64,000 bases of DNA, taken from assembly GCA_963693305.1 (NCBI GenBank), contig OY855915.1:3230495-3294494 (forward strand), read 5' to 3'. Origin of the DNA: Meandrina meandrites (Eukaryota > Cnidaria > Anthozoa > Scleractinia > Meandrinidae). The position numbers were made by a program, and so were the translations under genes. Below, piece after piece: positions 11,761 to 23,533 of this stretch (within the stretch, counting starts at the first letter, position 1; each line of letters starts with the position of its first letter). The notes beneath the pieces were generated by a model. The model ran no database searches. It was not told where the DNA came from and saw nothing but the letters and a program-made list of their open reading frames with translations.

Positions 11761-12215
11761 TAATCAGAACATGTGCATAACGTCTACACATGTAAACATT
11801 AGTCAAATAAATAACTACACTTATTACACTGGTGCAATAATCCACAATTCACTTGAAAACAAGAGAAAACAATGATCTTAGGTGTTTGTAAGAAATGCAC
11901 ACTGAAAACCGGTATTTTGTTACTAGTAGAACTATGAACAGTTCAAAAATTGCCTGAAAATATCATGCATGATTACTGAATGTCGGCCGTCTGTTCTTTA
12001 AATTGTGTGACAGTTTCATTATTTAGTCAATCGTCGTAAATGGTTATTATAAGTTATTTGCATGGGTGGCCCGGTGGGCATCGCTTTTCTTACCTACTCT
12101 CTTTTTCACAAAAGAAATATGTCATTTCAGGTGTTAGGAGCAGTTAAGCTTCAACGGATTGTGCACTCCCCACCCCCCCCCCCCCTCCTGCAAAAAAAAA
12201 AAACTGAATAGAAAC

Positions 12216-13205
12216 TGGCTGTGAAGAGTCTTAACGGGGACGCAACGCTGCGTCCCACTAGCCACGAACTATTTATCACATGCAATTGTCAACTTGTATT
12301 GTTAACTTTTAATCGTGAGTTTTTATCTGCTTGTGAATTTTTTATGAGCAAAAATGTAGGTAATTTTGTACACTGAGCGCGGTCATTTATACCAAAGTCA
12401 TATATACCATGGTATTTGCTAGAAAGAGCGAAAAACCACTACCTACAGAGCAAAGTAACTTCATAGATTTAATATCAGTAAAATGAATCGTGCTTTTTTG
12501 CTCTTGCATGAAATGGCCACCTGGGAAACCATATCGCCACTACTTTATGCTCAGTTAAACTATTATCGATTTATTCACCCAGGCTCGACCAATCATTGTA
12601 AGGTACGTTTTAATTGGAAACACAGCACAGTTTAGTAAAACACTCTGTTTCTTCGAGAGGTGATTAACGAGGTGAGTGAACAAAATGTCTAACAGCAATA
12701 TTTTTTTCTAACTATGCTATCATTGAACTCAAATTGTTCCTTTTCCTTATTGTTTATACCTAATTGCAAATTTCTCTACAAATCTTGGACTTCCTCTCAC
12801 GTAGTTTCAAAAAACGGGAACATTTGAGACTGCCGAGCGAATCAATTTTTACTGTGTGATGCGTGAAAGCACCTTTTGCACAAATAGTAAATTTCTAGTC
12901 GGCAACTTCAGAAAGTATGTATTTTGCTCATTCGACTGAGTTTCTTTTATATACTGAAAGTATTTCTTTTGCGGCGGACAGAATTTCTCAAACCATTTCA
13001 GAATGCGAACTTTCGTGCAGTTAAATTCTAACCTGGATCTAAACAGAATGAATTGAAAACATTCTGTAACGAAACGACATCAAGTTGTAGCGAGAACAAC
13101 GTGAGAAAAATTTCAGGTTGTAGCGAAACGGCTTCAGGTTGTAGCGAAACGACTTTTTTATTCCAAAGAAACGACTTTGCAGCGAAATGACGTGTGGGCT
13201 CCAAG
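12216..13205 (+). repeat. Outer-arm repeat, second copy
   Basis: Direct copy of 9761-10792, with small deletions (for example near 12570 and 12650). A poly-C/poly-A tract precedes it (about 12170-12203). It ends in the same short-period tract in which GTAGCGAAACGAC recurs every 20 bases or so. The unit-2 copy is 38871-39862. Confidence 0.75.
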
Positions 13206-13540
13206 AAGACACATCAACTGCGGTCTACGGTCGTTTTGCTACTAGTCGAAGTCGATTCACTACATATAAAATAGCGGACACCAGTATAATTCACTGATAA
13301 GTGAATTTATTTTACGTACTTTTGAAATCGTTTACATATAGAACGATAGCTGTCTCTTTTTTTAAATAAATAATCAATTCCTTTCAGAACCTTTCGCGAA
13401 CATACGATTAAAGAGGCAATTTCATTTTCTTCCATCGAGTTTTTTACCCGCCTAATTCTCCTCCCGATTCTTTTTTAATCAGATCCTGTGCATAACGTTT
13501 ACACATGTAAACGTTACGTATGGGTTAGAGACTGTTGTGA

Positions 13541-13685
13541 GTGTTTCGTTTACAAATACACGCACGCGTTGGCTGCACAATGAACGAGAAATTTTCAATA
13601 CTGCACGAAGCGTAGCCGAGTGCAGTATTGAAAATTTCGAGTTCATTGTGCTGCCAGGAAGTGCGTGTATTTGTAAACAAAACAC
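13541..13685. repeat. Long hairpin (foldback MITE)
   Basis: Arms of about 65 bp run from GTGTTTCG and TTTACAAATACACGCAC inward to GTGCAGTATTG; the loop is the GAAGCGTAGCCGA region. The counterpart in unit 2 is 40196-40340. A similar loop word, GAGGCGTAGCCGAGTGC, occurs in the MITE at 14555-14917. Confidence 0.7.
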
Positions 13686-14154
13686 GAACTAACAGCCTCA
13701 CACCTTTTAATATACAATCTGAGTACACTGCACGCAATACACAATTTCGCGAACTTTGAATAAGAATTCAGTTCTAGCTATTAAAAAAAGTAGCACAAAA
13801 TTATACTAGCGTAGTTTAAGAATATAGAAATTACGAAAAGCCATAGATAAATTAAATATAAGTGAGGCTTAAAATCATTCACAAAATCGTTCATAAGTTC
13901 ATATTTCTGCAAAATTCACGATTTTTTTGCGTTATTGTCAATAATGCACTGTCGGAGTTTGCTGACGACAGGTAAAGTAAAATCACGTGCTCGATTTTAA
14001 CCAGTTGCGCGCGTGGATTTTGGACAGTGAACGAAGATTGTATATTAAAGCCAAATAAATAACTACACTTATTGCACTGGCGGAATGGTGCGCTGTAAGT
14101 CGTTTCGTTACAAGTCAAAGTATACTTTCTATACGGGACAGCAGTATAATTCAC

Positions 14155-14302
14155 AGGCCCCAGTTGTTCAAAGGGTGGATAACGCTATCCACAGGATAAA
14201 TCACTATCCAGTGGATAGTGTAGTTGGTTTTGCCAACACTTATCCGCTGGATAGCGATTTATCCGGTGGATAGTGTTATCCTCCCCTTGAACAACTGGGC
14301 CT
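14155..14302. mobile_element. Palindromic MITE of about 150 bp
   Basis: Terminal inverted repeats read AGGCCCAGTTGTTCAA (one extra C on the left) and continue as repeated GGATAACGCTATCC-like words. It is entirely non-coding. The unit-2 copy is about 40810-40957. I associate this end sequence with coral MITEs; that is recollection, not a search. Confidence 0.7.
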
Positions 14303-14554
14303 GATCGATAAACCAATTTATTCTACGTATTTCTGAAATTGTTTATATGTAACGATAGGCGTTTTTTTTTTTATAAATTATCGTTACGTTCCAGTGCCTT
14401 TGGAAATCGTAATAATAGGTTATTTCACGGCTGGTGAGCGCGCACGGTTTTTTATTCACAAGTTGTGTAAAACAAACGAACGAGGGCGCGAACAGAACTC
14501 AAAGATAAACATATCTTTATTTTCTTTCAATGAAAAACATCGCGCGGTTAAGTG

Positions 14555-14917
14555 CCTCACTAAAGAAATAAAAAACGCGCCTGAGTGCATTGTTGAATTA
14601 TATAAGCACGCGGGAATTTTTAAGAACACGAGAGAAGTGCATAGAGAAGCACGAGGCGTAGCCGAGTGCTTCTCGCACTTCTCGAGTGTTCTTAAAAATT
14701 CCCAAGTGCTTATATAACTCAACAATGCACGAGGACAAGTTCTTTATTTCCTTTATAAAATGTTAAAGAAAATGCGCGCGCTAAAACTTGTGACGTAAGC
14801 AGCGTGCATTATAACTCCATAAAGCACGCGCGTGACGTAAGCAGAGTGCTTTATGGAGCTATAATGAACTCGAACTGGCCAATCACAGCACGCGCAATTT
14901 CTCGATGATTTTATAAA
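14555..14917. mobile_element. MITE insertion private to unit 1
   Basis: Unit 2 reads straight through the site near 41217 (GTGCCTCAC followed by AGTTCGAG), while unit 1 has 363 extra bases. These contain two nested palindromes: 14590-14730 around GAGGCGTAGCCGAGTGC, and about 14807-14868 around GACGTAAGC. Target duplication is unclear. Confidence 0.7.
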
Positions 14918-15409
14918 GTTCGAGAAACGACTTTCCTTGTGAAATACTTTACATCTAAATTATCAAGCAAAAATGCCGTTAAAAGGCAGAGCTAGTTAGA
15001 ATATAAGAAGACATCCAGAAAATATGTCGAAATAGTTCTACGGAAGTTCAAAATTTGAAATACAGAATATAAAACCCGAGGGTTTTTTTTGTTGTTTATC
15101 AGAATCTGCATGCTTGAATTGACAAACACTATAAGTTTTGCTTGGGTTTTCCTCTCGCACTGAAAGAGTGGGCGATTGATTTAAAGTGTTTATTGCCACA
15201 CTGGTTTGTTCTCCGCTTATAACAGCACCCGAAATAAGAGAAAGGGGTTGCTGTGCTGCTTGCTTGCTTTGCTGAGAAAAAGTTGGACGAAATGTTGGAT
15301 AAGTGACAGAGTTCGTCAGTCAAACTCGCGCTTTCTTTTCTCTGGAATAGAAGAGCCAGACTAGGGAGCTATTTCTTCCGAACTCAGTCCAGTGAGAGTG
15401 TAAGACATG
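14918..15409. other. Non-coding unit segment
   Basis: Nothing recognisable is seen here. It is matched almost base for base at about 41217-41702 in unit 2, apart from small indels (for example near 15308). Confidence 0.4.
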
Positions 15410-15703
15410 TTCAACTACTGTTTCTTTGAGACGGTAGAGCAGCTAGTGATACTTTGAACGTGACTACAGTTTGAATCATAGTTTTTCTGCCGCTGTGGTT
15501 TTTCAAGTTTGGCCCTTGTCGAGCTTTCTGTGTCATTGTTTTCATAAGGTATTAAGCTTATTTACACCGACTGGAGCTTTTTTGAACCACGGTTTGCTGG
15601 AGCCAGATTTTACATTGTTTACTGCCAAGTAAAATGGTGCATCGTCGGTTTTTATTTCCGTGGGTCGTTTTCTGCATAGACTTTGTAGGCCTTTACCAGA
15701 CAT
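15410..15703 (-). pseudogene. Crypton/DUF3504-type fragment, frameshifted
   Basis: On the minus strand this matches the open frame at 41706-41999, which carries the WFKKAPVGVNKL and NHSGRKTM motifs of the tyrosine-recombinase-like domain of Crypton-derived and ZMYM2/QRICH1-type proteins. Unit 1 lacks one base near 15549 relative to unit 2, which breaks the frame. It has no start, no upstream domain and no tail. Confidence 0.6.
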
Positions 15704-15829
15704 TTCTCGTTGCTCGGGACAGCAAACATTTTCGGTACAATGGCTCTTACATTCCGAGGATCGTTTCCTGAACGAGTTTTGGCAAGAAGGCCACCAAGTT
15801 GTCCGATAATTAAAAGTTTGCTTTCCAAC

Positions 15830-16030
15830 ATTGATTTATTAGCAATTGTGATAAAAAATAAACTTTTCGATGCCCTTGCTAAACCCATACTTTTGTATCG
15901 TTGTGAAATATGGGGACCTGAACTCTTATCATACAAAACACATTTCGATAAAAACAAGTTCACAACAAGCATTAGATGTCCCATGGTATGCAGAGAACAT
16001 AGCTTGCAGAGCAGATCTATTTTGTAAAAA
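15830..16030 (+). pseudogene. LINE reverse transcriptase C-terminal fragment
   Basis: The frame shows KNKLFDALAKPILLY, then EIWGPELLSYKTHFDK, typical of the thumb and connection region just after the RT domain of non-LTR retrotransposons. It is degraded after that, where a frameshift precedes the VPWYAENIACRADL-like segment. The catalytic YxDD region and endonuclease are absent. The inverted inner arm starts right at its 3' end (about 16012). Confidence 0.7.
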
Positions 16031-16385
16031 TAATACGTGAAAATCATCTAAAATAGTGTGAGCGCCTGCATGACTCCTAAGCTATAGGGAGCTACCTTAC
16101 GAATACTTAAGAAAAACAGTAATATCAAAGTTAGCAATTGCCTAAAAAAAGCAGATATGATTGCATTATTTTGAATTTAGACACGGCCTAAAAGCAAAAA
16201 TGAAATAAAATTGTATTATTTTGTATTTTTGGTGCATAATTGACGAGTTTGGATCGCTTCTAGGTATGTAAAAACAGTTTAAAATATGCTCTTATGACGT
16301 CCAGGAGGAAGCTACATTTATAGGGAGTTTTAAAGCTACAGATATTGATTTTCAGATATGTAATCCACTAACTTCCTTTTTATAG

Positions 16386-16406
16386 TGAAACTCAGAGAGC
16401 TTCACG
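16386..16406 (+). other. Acceptor and leader of peptide gene copy 1
   Basis: CTAAC, a pyrimidine tract and TATAG (about 16368-16385) form a good branch point and 3' splice site just 21 bases before the ATG. This implies an upstream non-coding first exon, which I could not find. The same arrangement precedes the ATG of all four copies. Confidence 0.5.
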
Positions 16407-19400
16407 ATGAAACAAGGATTTGCTGTCTTCGTCTTTGCCATCTGCCTGTTGACTGCCTCTGCCATGCCGAAAACGTAAGAAACAAACAGTATGCTCTATT
16501 ATTAAAAATGATGACGATATATCAATAACCCAGCTGACTAGCTGATGTGTCCGTTTGTCATGGCCAGGAGCTTGTTTAGTTATCTGAAATATGAAGAAAA
16601 CAATCGCCAAAAATTAATGAAAGCAAAGAAATATAAACTAGAGAGACGAATTCCACCTAAAATGACAATTTTGAATTTTTGACTGATATCACGAAGCCGA
16701 ATTTGAAGAACATTAATCCACTTTTATTCTTATAATCCTGCATTTATTTTTAAACCAACTGTTATCGTTTGTTCTATGGAAACACTTTATCCAGTTAAGG
16801 TGCGTATTTGGTGGCATTTGGCAAAGCAAGGTGAATTTTGTGAAAGTAAATTTTGATATCTAGGCAGGGCACTGTCTGTTTAAGGGAAGCTTTCGTGTTT
16901 TGTATTTTGTAAAAGTATTTTGGATTCTAGTTTTGTCTATATTTTGTTAAGATACTTTCAGCTCAAAGCAGTCTTTCTTTCAGCCACTTAGCTTGATTAG
17001 CCTTAGCTATTTCTAAGTTTCTGTGCTCATTTTTTATTGTTAATTTTTTCTGTTTGTATGTATTTATCTATTGTAAACTTTTTGGGGCACGAAATAAAAG
17101 ATTGTTGTTGTTGTTGTTTATCTTTTCCAGTAAAAAAGTCATCAATGACGACAACAAGGTTGAAATGGAGGTAAATTCAGCCGATGTGATAATTATGTTA
17201 ATAATTATCATATTTATGTTAATAAATAAATAATTATCACAATTATGTTATGTTACAAAGATGAAGTCAATTGACGTTGGACGATTAAACACAATGATTT
17301 TGTTATTCGACAGATCATATCAGCCACCACTATAACAATATTTATGTTATTCATTGTTGATTCAAATATATAAATATAAACAGAAAATACATAAATAAAG
17401 AAAGGGTGCAAATCATTCCACTTTGATTGGACTGTTGTGTTTTGTTTTGGGTGTTTTTTTTGTTGGCAAACGTGGTCATATGTTGTAGGAAATCTTTCGT
17501 CTAAGATATAGGTGAACAATGAAGTCAGACATTTTGGATATGAAAAGACGATAGCCAAAAAGGCAACATTTCAACACTCGCTAAAGACCTTGGTCCGGTG
17601 GATAATGGGTTGTTGATTTTTTTTTTCTTTTTCACAGCCGGTAAAAAGACGAGACTGTGGGCCGGGTTACCCCGCTTGTCCTCCTGGACAATCGTGGTAA
17701 GTTGACATCACCAATGCATGCGCGTCTCGTTTTATTGGTGGTACACTTTTTTTATATAAGAATCTTTTTTCATAAGAACGTTGAGGCTGAGATTTGCCCA
17801 AATTTTAAGAACATGCAGAAGTCCATAACTAGAAGTCTACATCTGGTATTGGGGCGCGTGCTATGTCTTTCGCGTGTAGGCTATTTTTAGAAACTGATGT
17901 CTCGCGAGAAAATGACGTAACCCACTATTTCGACACGATTGGAGTTCTAAGTTGCGGGCGAATATTTTGGAAAGTGGCAAGTAAAATAAATCAAATCACA
18001 TCAAAACACTTGACAGGCCATTCTCTTTAATTCTCACATTTCGACAGAAGTAGTATCGTAGATAGTGATTTCAAACGTCTGTTCAGTGGCATTTGAAGGC
18101 GAGTGAAAAAGCGACCCGTCGCCGGGTTTCCGTAGACAAACTCACAAAACAAACAGGTCGACTTTTTATAATTTACGAGAGAATTTATGAACAGAAGTTC
18201 CCCAAACTTTTAGTAGTTAAGTGTGTCTTTATTTTGTACAGCATATCCTCGTGTTAAAATACTGAACAACATACACAACACAATAGCTGCACACTGCGAA
18301 GTGCCCGAGAAGCACAACTTGAATTAAACTTTTGACGGATGTGAATGAAATCATCATTGTTCGATGAATTTAAACTCGTATTTCTATTCATATTAAAACA
18401 AGTACATTACCTTAGTCAGTCTTTTGTTTTCATGCCGTCCTTATAATTCCAAAAACATGCGAAACTCGCCAAACTTGTCGTTTTCTCTGAATGTTGTTCT
18501 CAAACGAATCAAACTTCATTCTGTTCATTCTGCGCTCGATGTTGAGCGCTTCAGGGACCACGGTTTTGTTTTTCAAAATAGCAACGAACCTGTGCCAAAA
18601 TGCACTTGCTCTCTTAATGCCTGTGTTCATCTTGAGAGTACCATTAATCTTTAGTGTCTTCGCATTTTGAATTTGACTCGGAATTAGTCTATCTTGCCCG
18701 CTTCCATTTCGTATTCATACTCCAAAACACTGAGGTCCTCTCGCTTATTTGGATGCTCCGAATTTTTACAACTTCGATGCTATCGTCATCGATGAAAGAT
18801 GGCCTGATGATTCTTGTCCGGACGATTTAATCCTCGCAAAACGGAAATTACGATGACCAACAAACAGAAATTTCGTAATGCCGTTCGCTCGAGTTCACTC
18901 GTCCTCTGCAGTTCTGCTTTTCTTCAAAAATTTGTTCAACCAATCAAAGGCGCGAATTAAAAAATACTTCAATGTGATTGGCTACTTGTTGGCGGCAAAG
19001 CTGTTCTAAAAATAGCCTACACGCGAGGAGCGCGAGGTACACGCGAAAGACATATCTCAAAGCCTATTACCAGAGATGTAGACTTCTAGTTATGGACTTC
19101 TGGAACATGCTAAGAACATACCCCAGGCTGAGAGTAGGAGAACATTTTTATTTTGCCTATTTGTTTTAAATTTTTGTAAAAGGAGCAGTATAAATAATGC
19201 AAAACTGTGGTCTAACAGTAGTTAACTGAATGCTTAAAAGGAATTTGTCCGCGGCACCAAATCACAGGGAACAGGCCGCGCAAGAATGTCAAGAGCAACC
19301 GTGATACACCACATTCGGCGAACAATGCTGTTTGATACGTTTCCTGGTTTCGTCCGCACTGATTTAATGAAATATTACAACATGTAACTTAAGAACGTCT

Positions 19401-20147
19401 TAAGAACAATTTCAGCCTCAAATCGTGAAAAAAATAAGTAAATAAGAGTGAAGTAGTCTGTGAGAAGACGAGCCAATAGCTGCGAGAATTAGATACCCGT
19501 GAGGATGGTTTTGCGCAAAGCACTCGCGAACCTGTTCCATATCCTTGAATGAATGTACTCCAGCTTAAAGTGCGATTTTAGCTAAGCGCTGGCGTACTCG
19601 TACGATGTGAGGACGAGCACCCTATGTCTACACCGGCAGGACGACTTCTGTTAACTCGGTTTACACGTGTAAATCACAACGCAAGCATACAAGTGCAAGA
19701 AAAGGGAAAGATGTTCTTTTCCTTGAGTTGTGGTTATGCTTACGTCGTTGCGTCGCACTTGTAGACCGGGATAACGCAAACAAAATAGCAAGCGCAGGCA
19801 AAGAAAGCAGAAAGACATGAACAAGTTTTGAGCATATCATCTGTTTTTCGCCTTGAAAAACAGATTGAATTGAAATTTGGCACCTAAAAGCGTTCGCGTT
19901 ATCACTTCATGTCCAGCGCCACGTGTAAACGTTAATATGCTTATACACTCGCGCTTCTGCGCGCAAAGCGTGCCTTTCTGCTGTGCGTCCTGAACAGGCT
20001 ATCTGTAGATAAAGATGATGTTTTCCCTCGCACTGTTAATTCTTTTTTCTTTTTTTATCACACAGTACGTGGGGCTGTTGTACAGCCCAATATGGATTTA
20101 TATCAGGCAACAAAGGTCAAGGAAATATCAATTGTAATTGGAAATGA
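16407..20147 (+). CDS. Secreted cysteine-rich peptide precursor, copy 1 (six-Cys form)
   Basis: There are four coding exons: 16407-16474, 17131-17170, 17638-17696 and 20066-20147. All have GT/AG borders and compatible phases (68, 40, 59 and 82 nt, giving 82 codons plus TGA). Residues 1-19 form a signal peptide with a hydrophobic core and an A-S-A cleavage site. Residues 20-41 form an acidic propeptide ending in K-R-R. The mature part, about 41 residues, has cysteines at 43, 50, 56, 60, 61 and 79 (C-x6-C-x5-C-x3-C-C-x17-C). The CC-x3-YG stretch recalls hevein-like chitin-binding modules, but the cysteine number does not fit. I do not recognise the family. Possible roles are antimicrobial, toxin-like or matrix peptide; none is demonstrated. 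Intron 3 is enlarged by a transposon (17816-19102). The gene converges on copy 2. Confidence 0.78.
17040..17119 (+). repeat. LINE-like 3' tail with (TTG)n next to exon 2
   Basis: The phrase GGGCACGAAATAAAAGA followed by TTG repeats resembles the 3' end of L2/CR1-type elements. It ends about 12 bases before the exon 2 acceptor of peptide gene copy 1, so it supplies part of the pyrimidine-rich tract. It is also present in copy 3 (about 43390-43475). The minus-strand copies lack it. Confidence 0.5.
17816..19102. mobile_element. TIR transposon inserted in intron 3 of copy 1
   Basis: The 1287-bp insert has inverted ends of about 75 bp starting CAGAAGTCCATAACTAGAAG and is flanked by the 7-bp repeat GAACATG (17809-17815 and 19103-19109). 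Unit 2 has a single GAACATG at the matching site (about 44168) and no insert. CAG...CTG ends fit hAT-like elements, although they normally make 8-bp duplications. No transposase is encoded. Confidence 0.85.
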
Positions 20148-20196
20148 TTGTGTCCACGGATGAATGGACTAATTTAAGTTGTGTTTGTCATTAAGA

Positions 20197-20202
20197 AATA
20201 AA
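20197..20202 (+). other. Polyadenylation signal of copy 1
   Basis: AATAAA lies 50 bases after the stop codon of peptide gene copy 1. It is conserved at 45264-45269 for copy 3, and on the minus strand at 26259-26264 and 50769-50774 for copies 2 and 4. Confidence 0.65.
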
Positions 20203-22178
20203 TGTTGCCTCTTAAAAATGAAGCTTGGCGCTTGTTTAATTCTTTATTTTTTTTTTTCGGAGATACTACTCCAACAGTGCTATTTAAAATCCAAATAGAA
20301 ATATAGTTTATGTATGTAGACCTATGTACTCCTGAGTATAACTGCTTCATAAAGAATGTTTTAACAAAAACATCAAACGTCACCCACTTTTACTGTAGAG
20401 CGCAATTAACTTTTTGTATTCCTTGCTCCTTCTATTCCTGTTGCTCACATTATCCTTTCCTCATTCTCCAACCCTCTGCCGTTATATCTAATTAAAAGAA
20501 AATCTCAATCCGAAGCCATTAAAGAGCACTGGAGACCGGCGCGAAAAGGACATTGTATTTATTCAATTCTAAAACCAAGAAGGTGCTTTTATTCAACAGT
20601 TCTCATATCAAACTTTGCCAAGAGAGTATGAAGTGAGAGACTTAATCCCCTATAAAGGCCTTATCCCAAAGGTTACTCCTCTTAAGTTTTTTTTAGACAT
20701 GGTACCCAGTTCACCCGCGGATGCTAACGCGCGTTGCGTGGATGTTCTCGCGTGTTTTTTCAAAGATGATCAGAAACGCAAAGAAAGGGATTGTTGTGTG
20801 AAAGTAGCTTGTATTAATTTTGTCGTCGAACTTAAATACAAAATTATTCCCATAAAATGATCTGAAGGCTAGAGGGATACGAGGGTCAATCAAAATTAAA
20901 AGAAATATTGGTAGCACTAACAGAACTTAACAGGATCGAGTGCGAGTTTTAGTTCCAGTTCTGTTAGACTTTATTTCGCAGCAAGAATATCCTCAGGCCG
21001 GAACAATCGTCAAACTATCGACGCTATCACTTACAGGCAAGTGAAAAAGAATGCTGTTTTTTTTTTTGTTTTAACCGAACGTTTGTGGTATTAGGTTTGA
21101 AACTAATTTAGTAGGCGCATTGAGAGCCTGTTGATCAAAGAAATCTGTGCCGTCGGACCAGAATAATTACGCATACTTTCAAGCTTCCATGTAGATTTTT
21201 TGGCAGAAGTTCCCGCAGCAACAAAAGACTGTCCAAAGGGATCCAGGATGGAATAAGTTCAGCAAAATTATCGGGTAGTCTGTTAATCGAGTATTTATAG
21301 TATTCCGTCGCAAGCAAATTTTTAAATCACGGTACTTGTCAGCTACTTGTCGTCTGTGTGCCGTATTGCGAGTTTGCCGATCAAATTTTGAACGTGGTAA
21401 ATTGCTTTGAACATAGGTTGTAACGTTATTTGTATTATAAAGAAGTGTAAAAAAAGGAAACGCCATTCTTTTGACAACTATCCTCTTTATATCTGCCTTG
21501 TTCATTCTTCGAACTCGATGAATAAATTAACACTCGAAAACACAAACACAACAACGCTAATTTTTTGCATCGAATACACTAAATGTTCCATTGAAAGACT
21601 AGCTGATAATTTTGCTGAATTGATTCCATTCACACAGTAGAAGGCCGTTCACTACTTCTGCCAAAAGAAAATCCTCAGGTAAGCTTGGAAGTAATTATTC
21701 TCATCCAACGGCACAGATTTCTTTGATCGACAAACTCTCTCAAAGCGGCTTCTAAATTCGCCCAAGCTTAATAGGACAAATGTTCGGTTAAAAAAGCAGC
21801 TTTTTATTTCACTTACCTGCTAGTAATAGCGCCGATGGTTTGGCGATCCGACCGGGACAATATTTTTCTTGCGAAATAAAAGTCTAACTAAACAGAACTG
21901 GTACTAATAGACTGTAATAAAACATACACTCGATCCCGACAATTCAAGACCATTCAAGGTAAGCTCGGTCAGTGCTACCACTTCTTCTTATAGTTTTGCT
22001 TGACCCTCGTATCCCTCTAGCCTTCAAATCATTTTGTGGGAATGTTTTTGTATTTAAGTTCGACGACAAAATTAATGCAAGCTACTTTCACACAACAATC
22101 CCTTTCTTTGCGTTTCTGATCATCTTTGAAAAAACACGCGAGAACATCCACGCAGTTTTGTTTATCATTTGCCACCAA
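20203..22178. repeat. Centre of the inner palindrome
   Basis: Sequence left of about 21430 is mirrored to its right. For example, the block at 21131-21317 (GATCAAAGAAATCTGTGCCG) matches 21560-21730 in reverse, and 20711-20900 matches 21985-22160 in reverse. The arms here are clearly diverged from each other, far more than unit 1 is from unit 2, so the inversion is older than the tandem duplication. Several open frames of 60-108 codons exist on both strands, but none has known motifs. Confidence 0.75.
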
Positions 22179-22767
22179 TTCTTGGTTTTCATGTTACGTC
22201 ATAAAATTCTGAAATCAAAATTTAATAGGCCTGCTAAACTTTTGATATCACTAGGTGTAAGATAAACTAAAAAGATATCTTTTCGCAAATTTCCAGCTTG
22301 GTTGTGCCCTTCGTTTTAAAAACAGAGCATTTTGAATATTCGAGTTCTCCGCCGTATGTGATATCAAGCTGAGTGCCGTGACAAAGTTGTTTTGATTCAA
22401 AAAAGGCCTTTCCTTTCCATTTTTGCAGATCGAACATTCCCAATGTACTAAGTGCTGTTTATGTGAAAGTGTAATAGATCATGAGCCAAAAGTAGTCGCT
22501 ATTAATAGGAAAATTAAGTTCCAGATGGTTTCTCTGACTCACGGCGGCCATGTTTGTGCCCCTCGGAAGGACACAAATATGGCGTCTCCATAGTGAGCTT
22601 TATAAATTTGCGTGGAAAGTTTCGGCAAATAACTCGCAAACGGTGCAACGCACAGACCTGAGATTTGGACAAATCGTTTATCTATTTATCTTCTATAATA
22701 TCTGAAATTCATAGCTTCTGTCGTTGAATGGTTTCGATTTTATTTTTTTATTGCGTGACAGTGAAAA
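22179..22767. mobile_element. MITE-like insertion private to unit 1
   Basis: Unit 2 reads GCCACCAATATAAGCC (about 47248) with no interruption; unit 1 has 589 extra bases between two CCACCAA words. The ends pair as TTGGTTTTCATGTTACGTCA with a related complement at the right. Inner sequence resembles the element at 27836-28435. End position and target duplication are ambiguous by a few bases. Confidence 0.65.
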
Positions 22768-23065
22768 CCACCAATATAAGCCATGTAGTATTAATGTAAA
22801 ACATCTATTGCCATTTCTTCTTTTTCATCTTTCTATTTTGAATAAAAACAACAGAGACATATTCTTTGAAAAGATAAGGGATCTATCTAGTTTCTGAAAA
22901 ACAGTTGCACGGAGACAGTTATCAACTTAAAGTGGATGAAGGTAAATAAGCCGCTCTCGTGAATTTGACTTCGGACGTTAGAACTTCGTCAAGTAAATAG
23001 ATTTGCTGTTTAGAAGCTACGCTAATTCATGATGTGACGTAAAAAAATACCTTCAAATTGAACTG

Positions 23066-23533
23066 AAGAAACTTCAAAGTAATAGTTTACTAAGCTAGAA
23101 AAACATCAAAGAAGTAATAATAAAACAAAAAGGAACAAGGATGGTTAAGATTGGGAAAGATTGAGATGGATTATGAACGAAGAACTTGAAAAGTGATATA
23201 GGGTTATTATCCGTTACACAGAAATGCTTTCACACAGAAGGAAACTTCAAAATAATAGTTTACTAAGCTACAAAAACATCGAAGAAGTAATAATAAGCCA
23301 AAAAGGAACAAGGATGGTTAAGATTGGGAAAGATTGAGACGGATTACGAACGAAGAACTTGAAAAGTGATGTAGGGTATTATGCGTTACACAGAAATGCT
23401 TTCACACAGAAGGAAACTTCAAAATAATAGTCAATTAAGGTGGGAAAACATCAAAGAAGAAAAACTAAACTAAAAATAAACAAGGATGGTTAAGATTGGG
23501 AAAGATTGAGACGGATAAAAAACGAAGAACTTG
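23066..23533 (+). repeat. Three tandem units of about 173 bp
   Basis: The phrase CAAGGATGGTTAAGATTGGG recurs at about 23136, 23309 and 23481. Each unit also has CACACAGAAGGAAACTTC. The unit-2 copy is 47546-48013, and an inverted relative is at 2165-2389. It is non-coding. Confidence 0.85.

Noticed and set aside
12170..12205. Poly-C/poly-A tract as a functional element
   Set aside because: Homopolymer length differs between units (longer at 38817-38840) and is best explained by slippage or sequencing error.
15652..16047. 131-codon minus-strand frame over the LINE fragment
   Set aside because: The plus strand here carries recognisable LINE RT tail motifs, so the minus frame is its antisense shadow.
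16375..16385. TTTTTATAG before the peptide gene ATG as a TATA box
   Set aside because: The TATAAA orientation is on the wrong strand and only about 20 bases separate it from the ATG; the CTAAC plus pyrimidine tract context fits a splice acceptor better.
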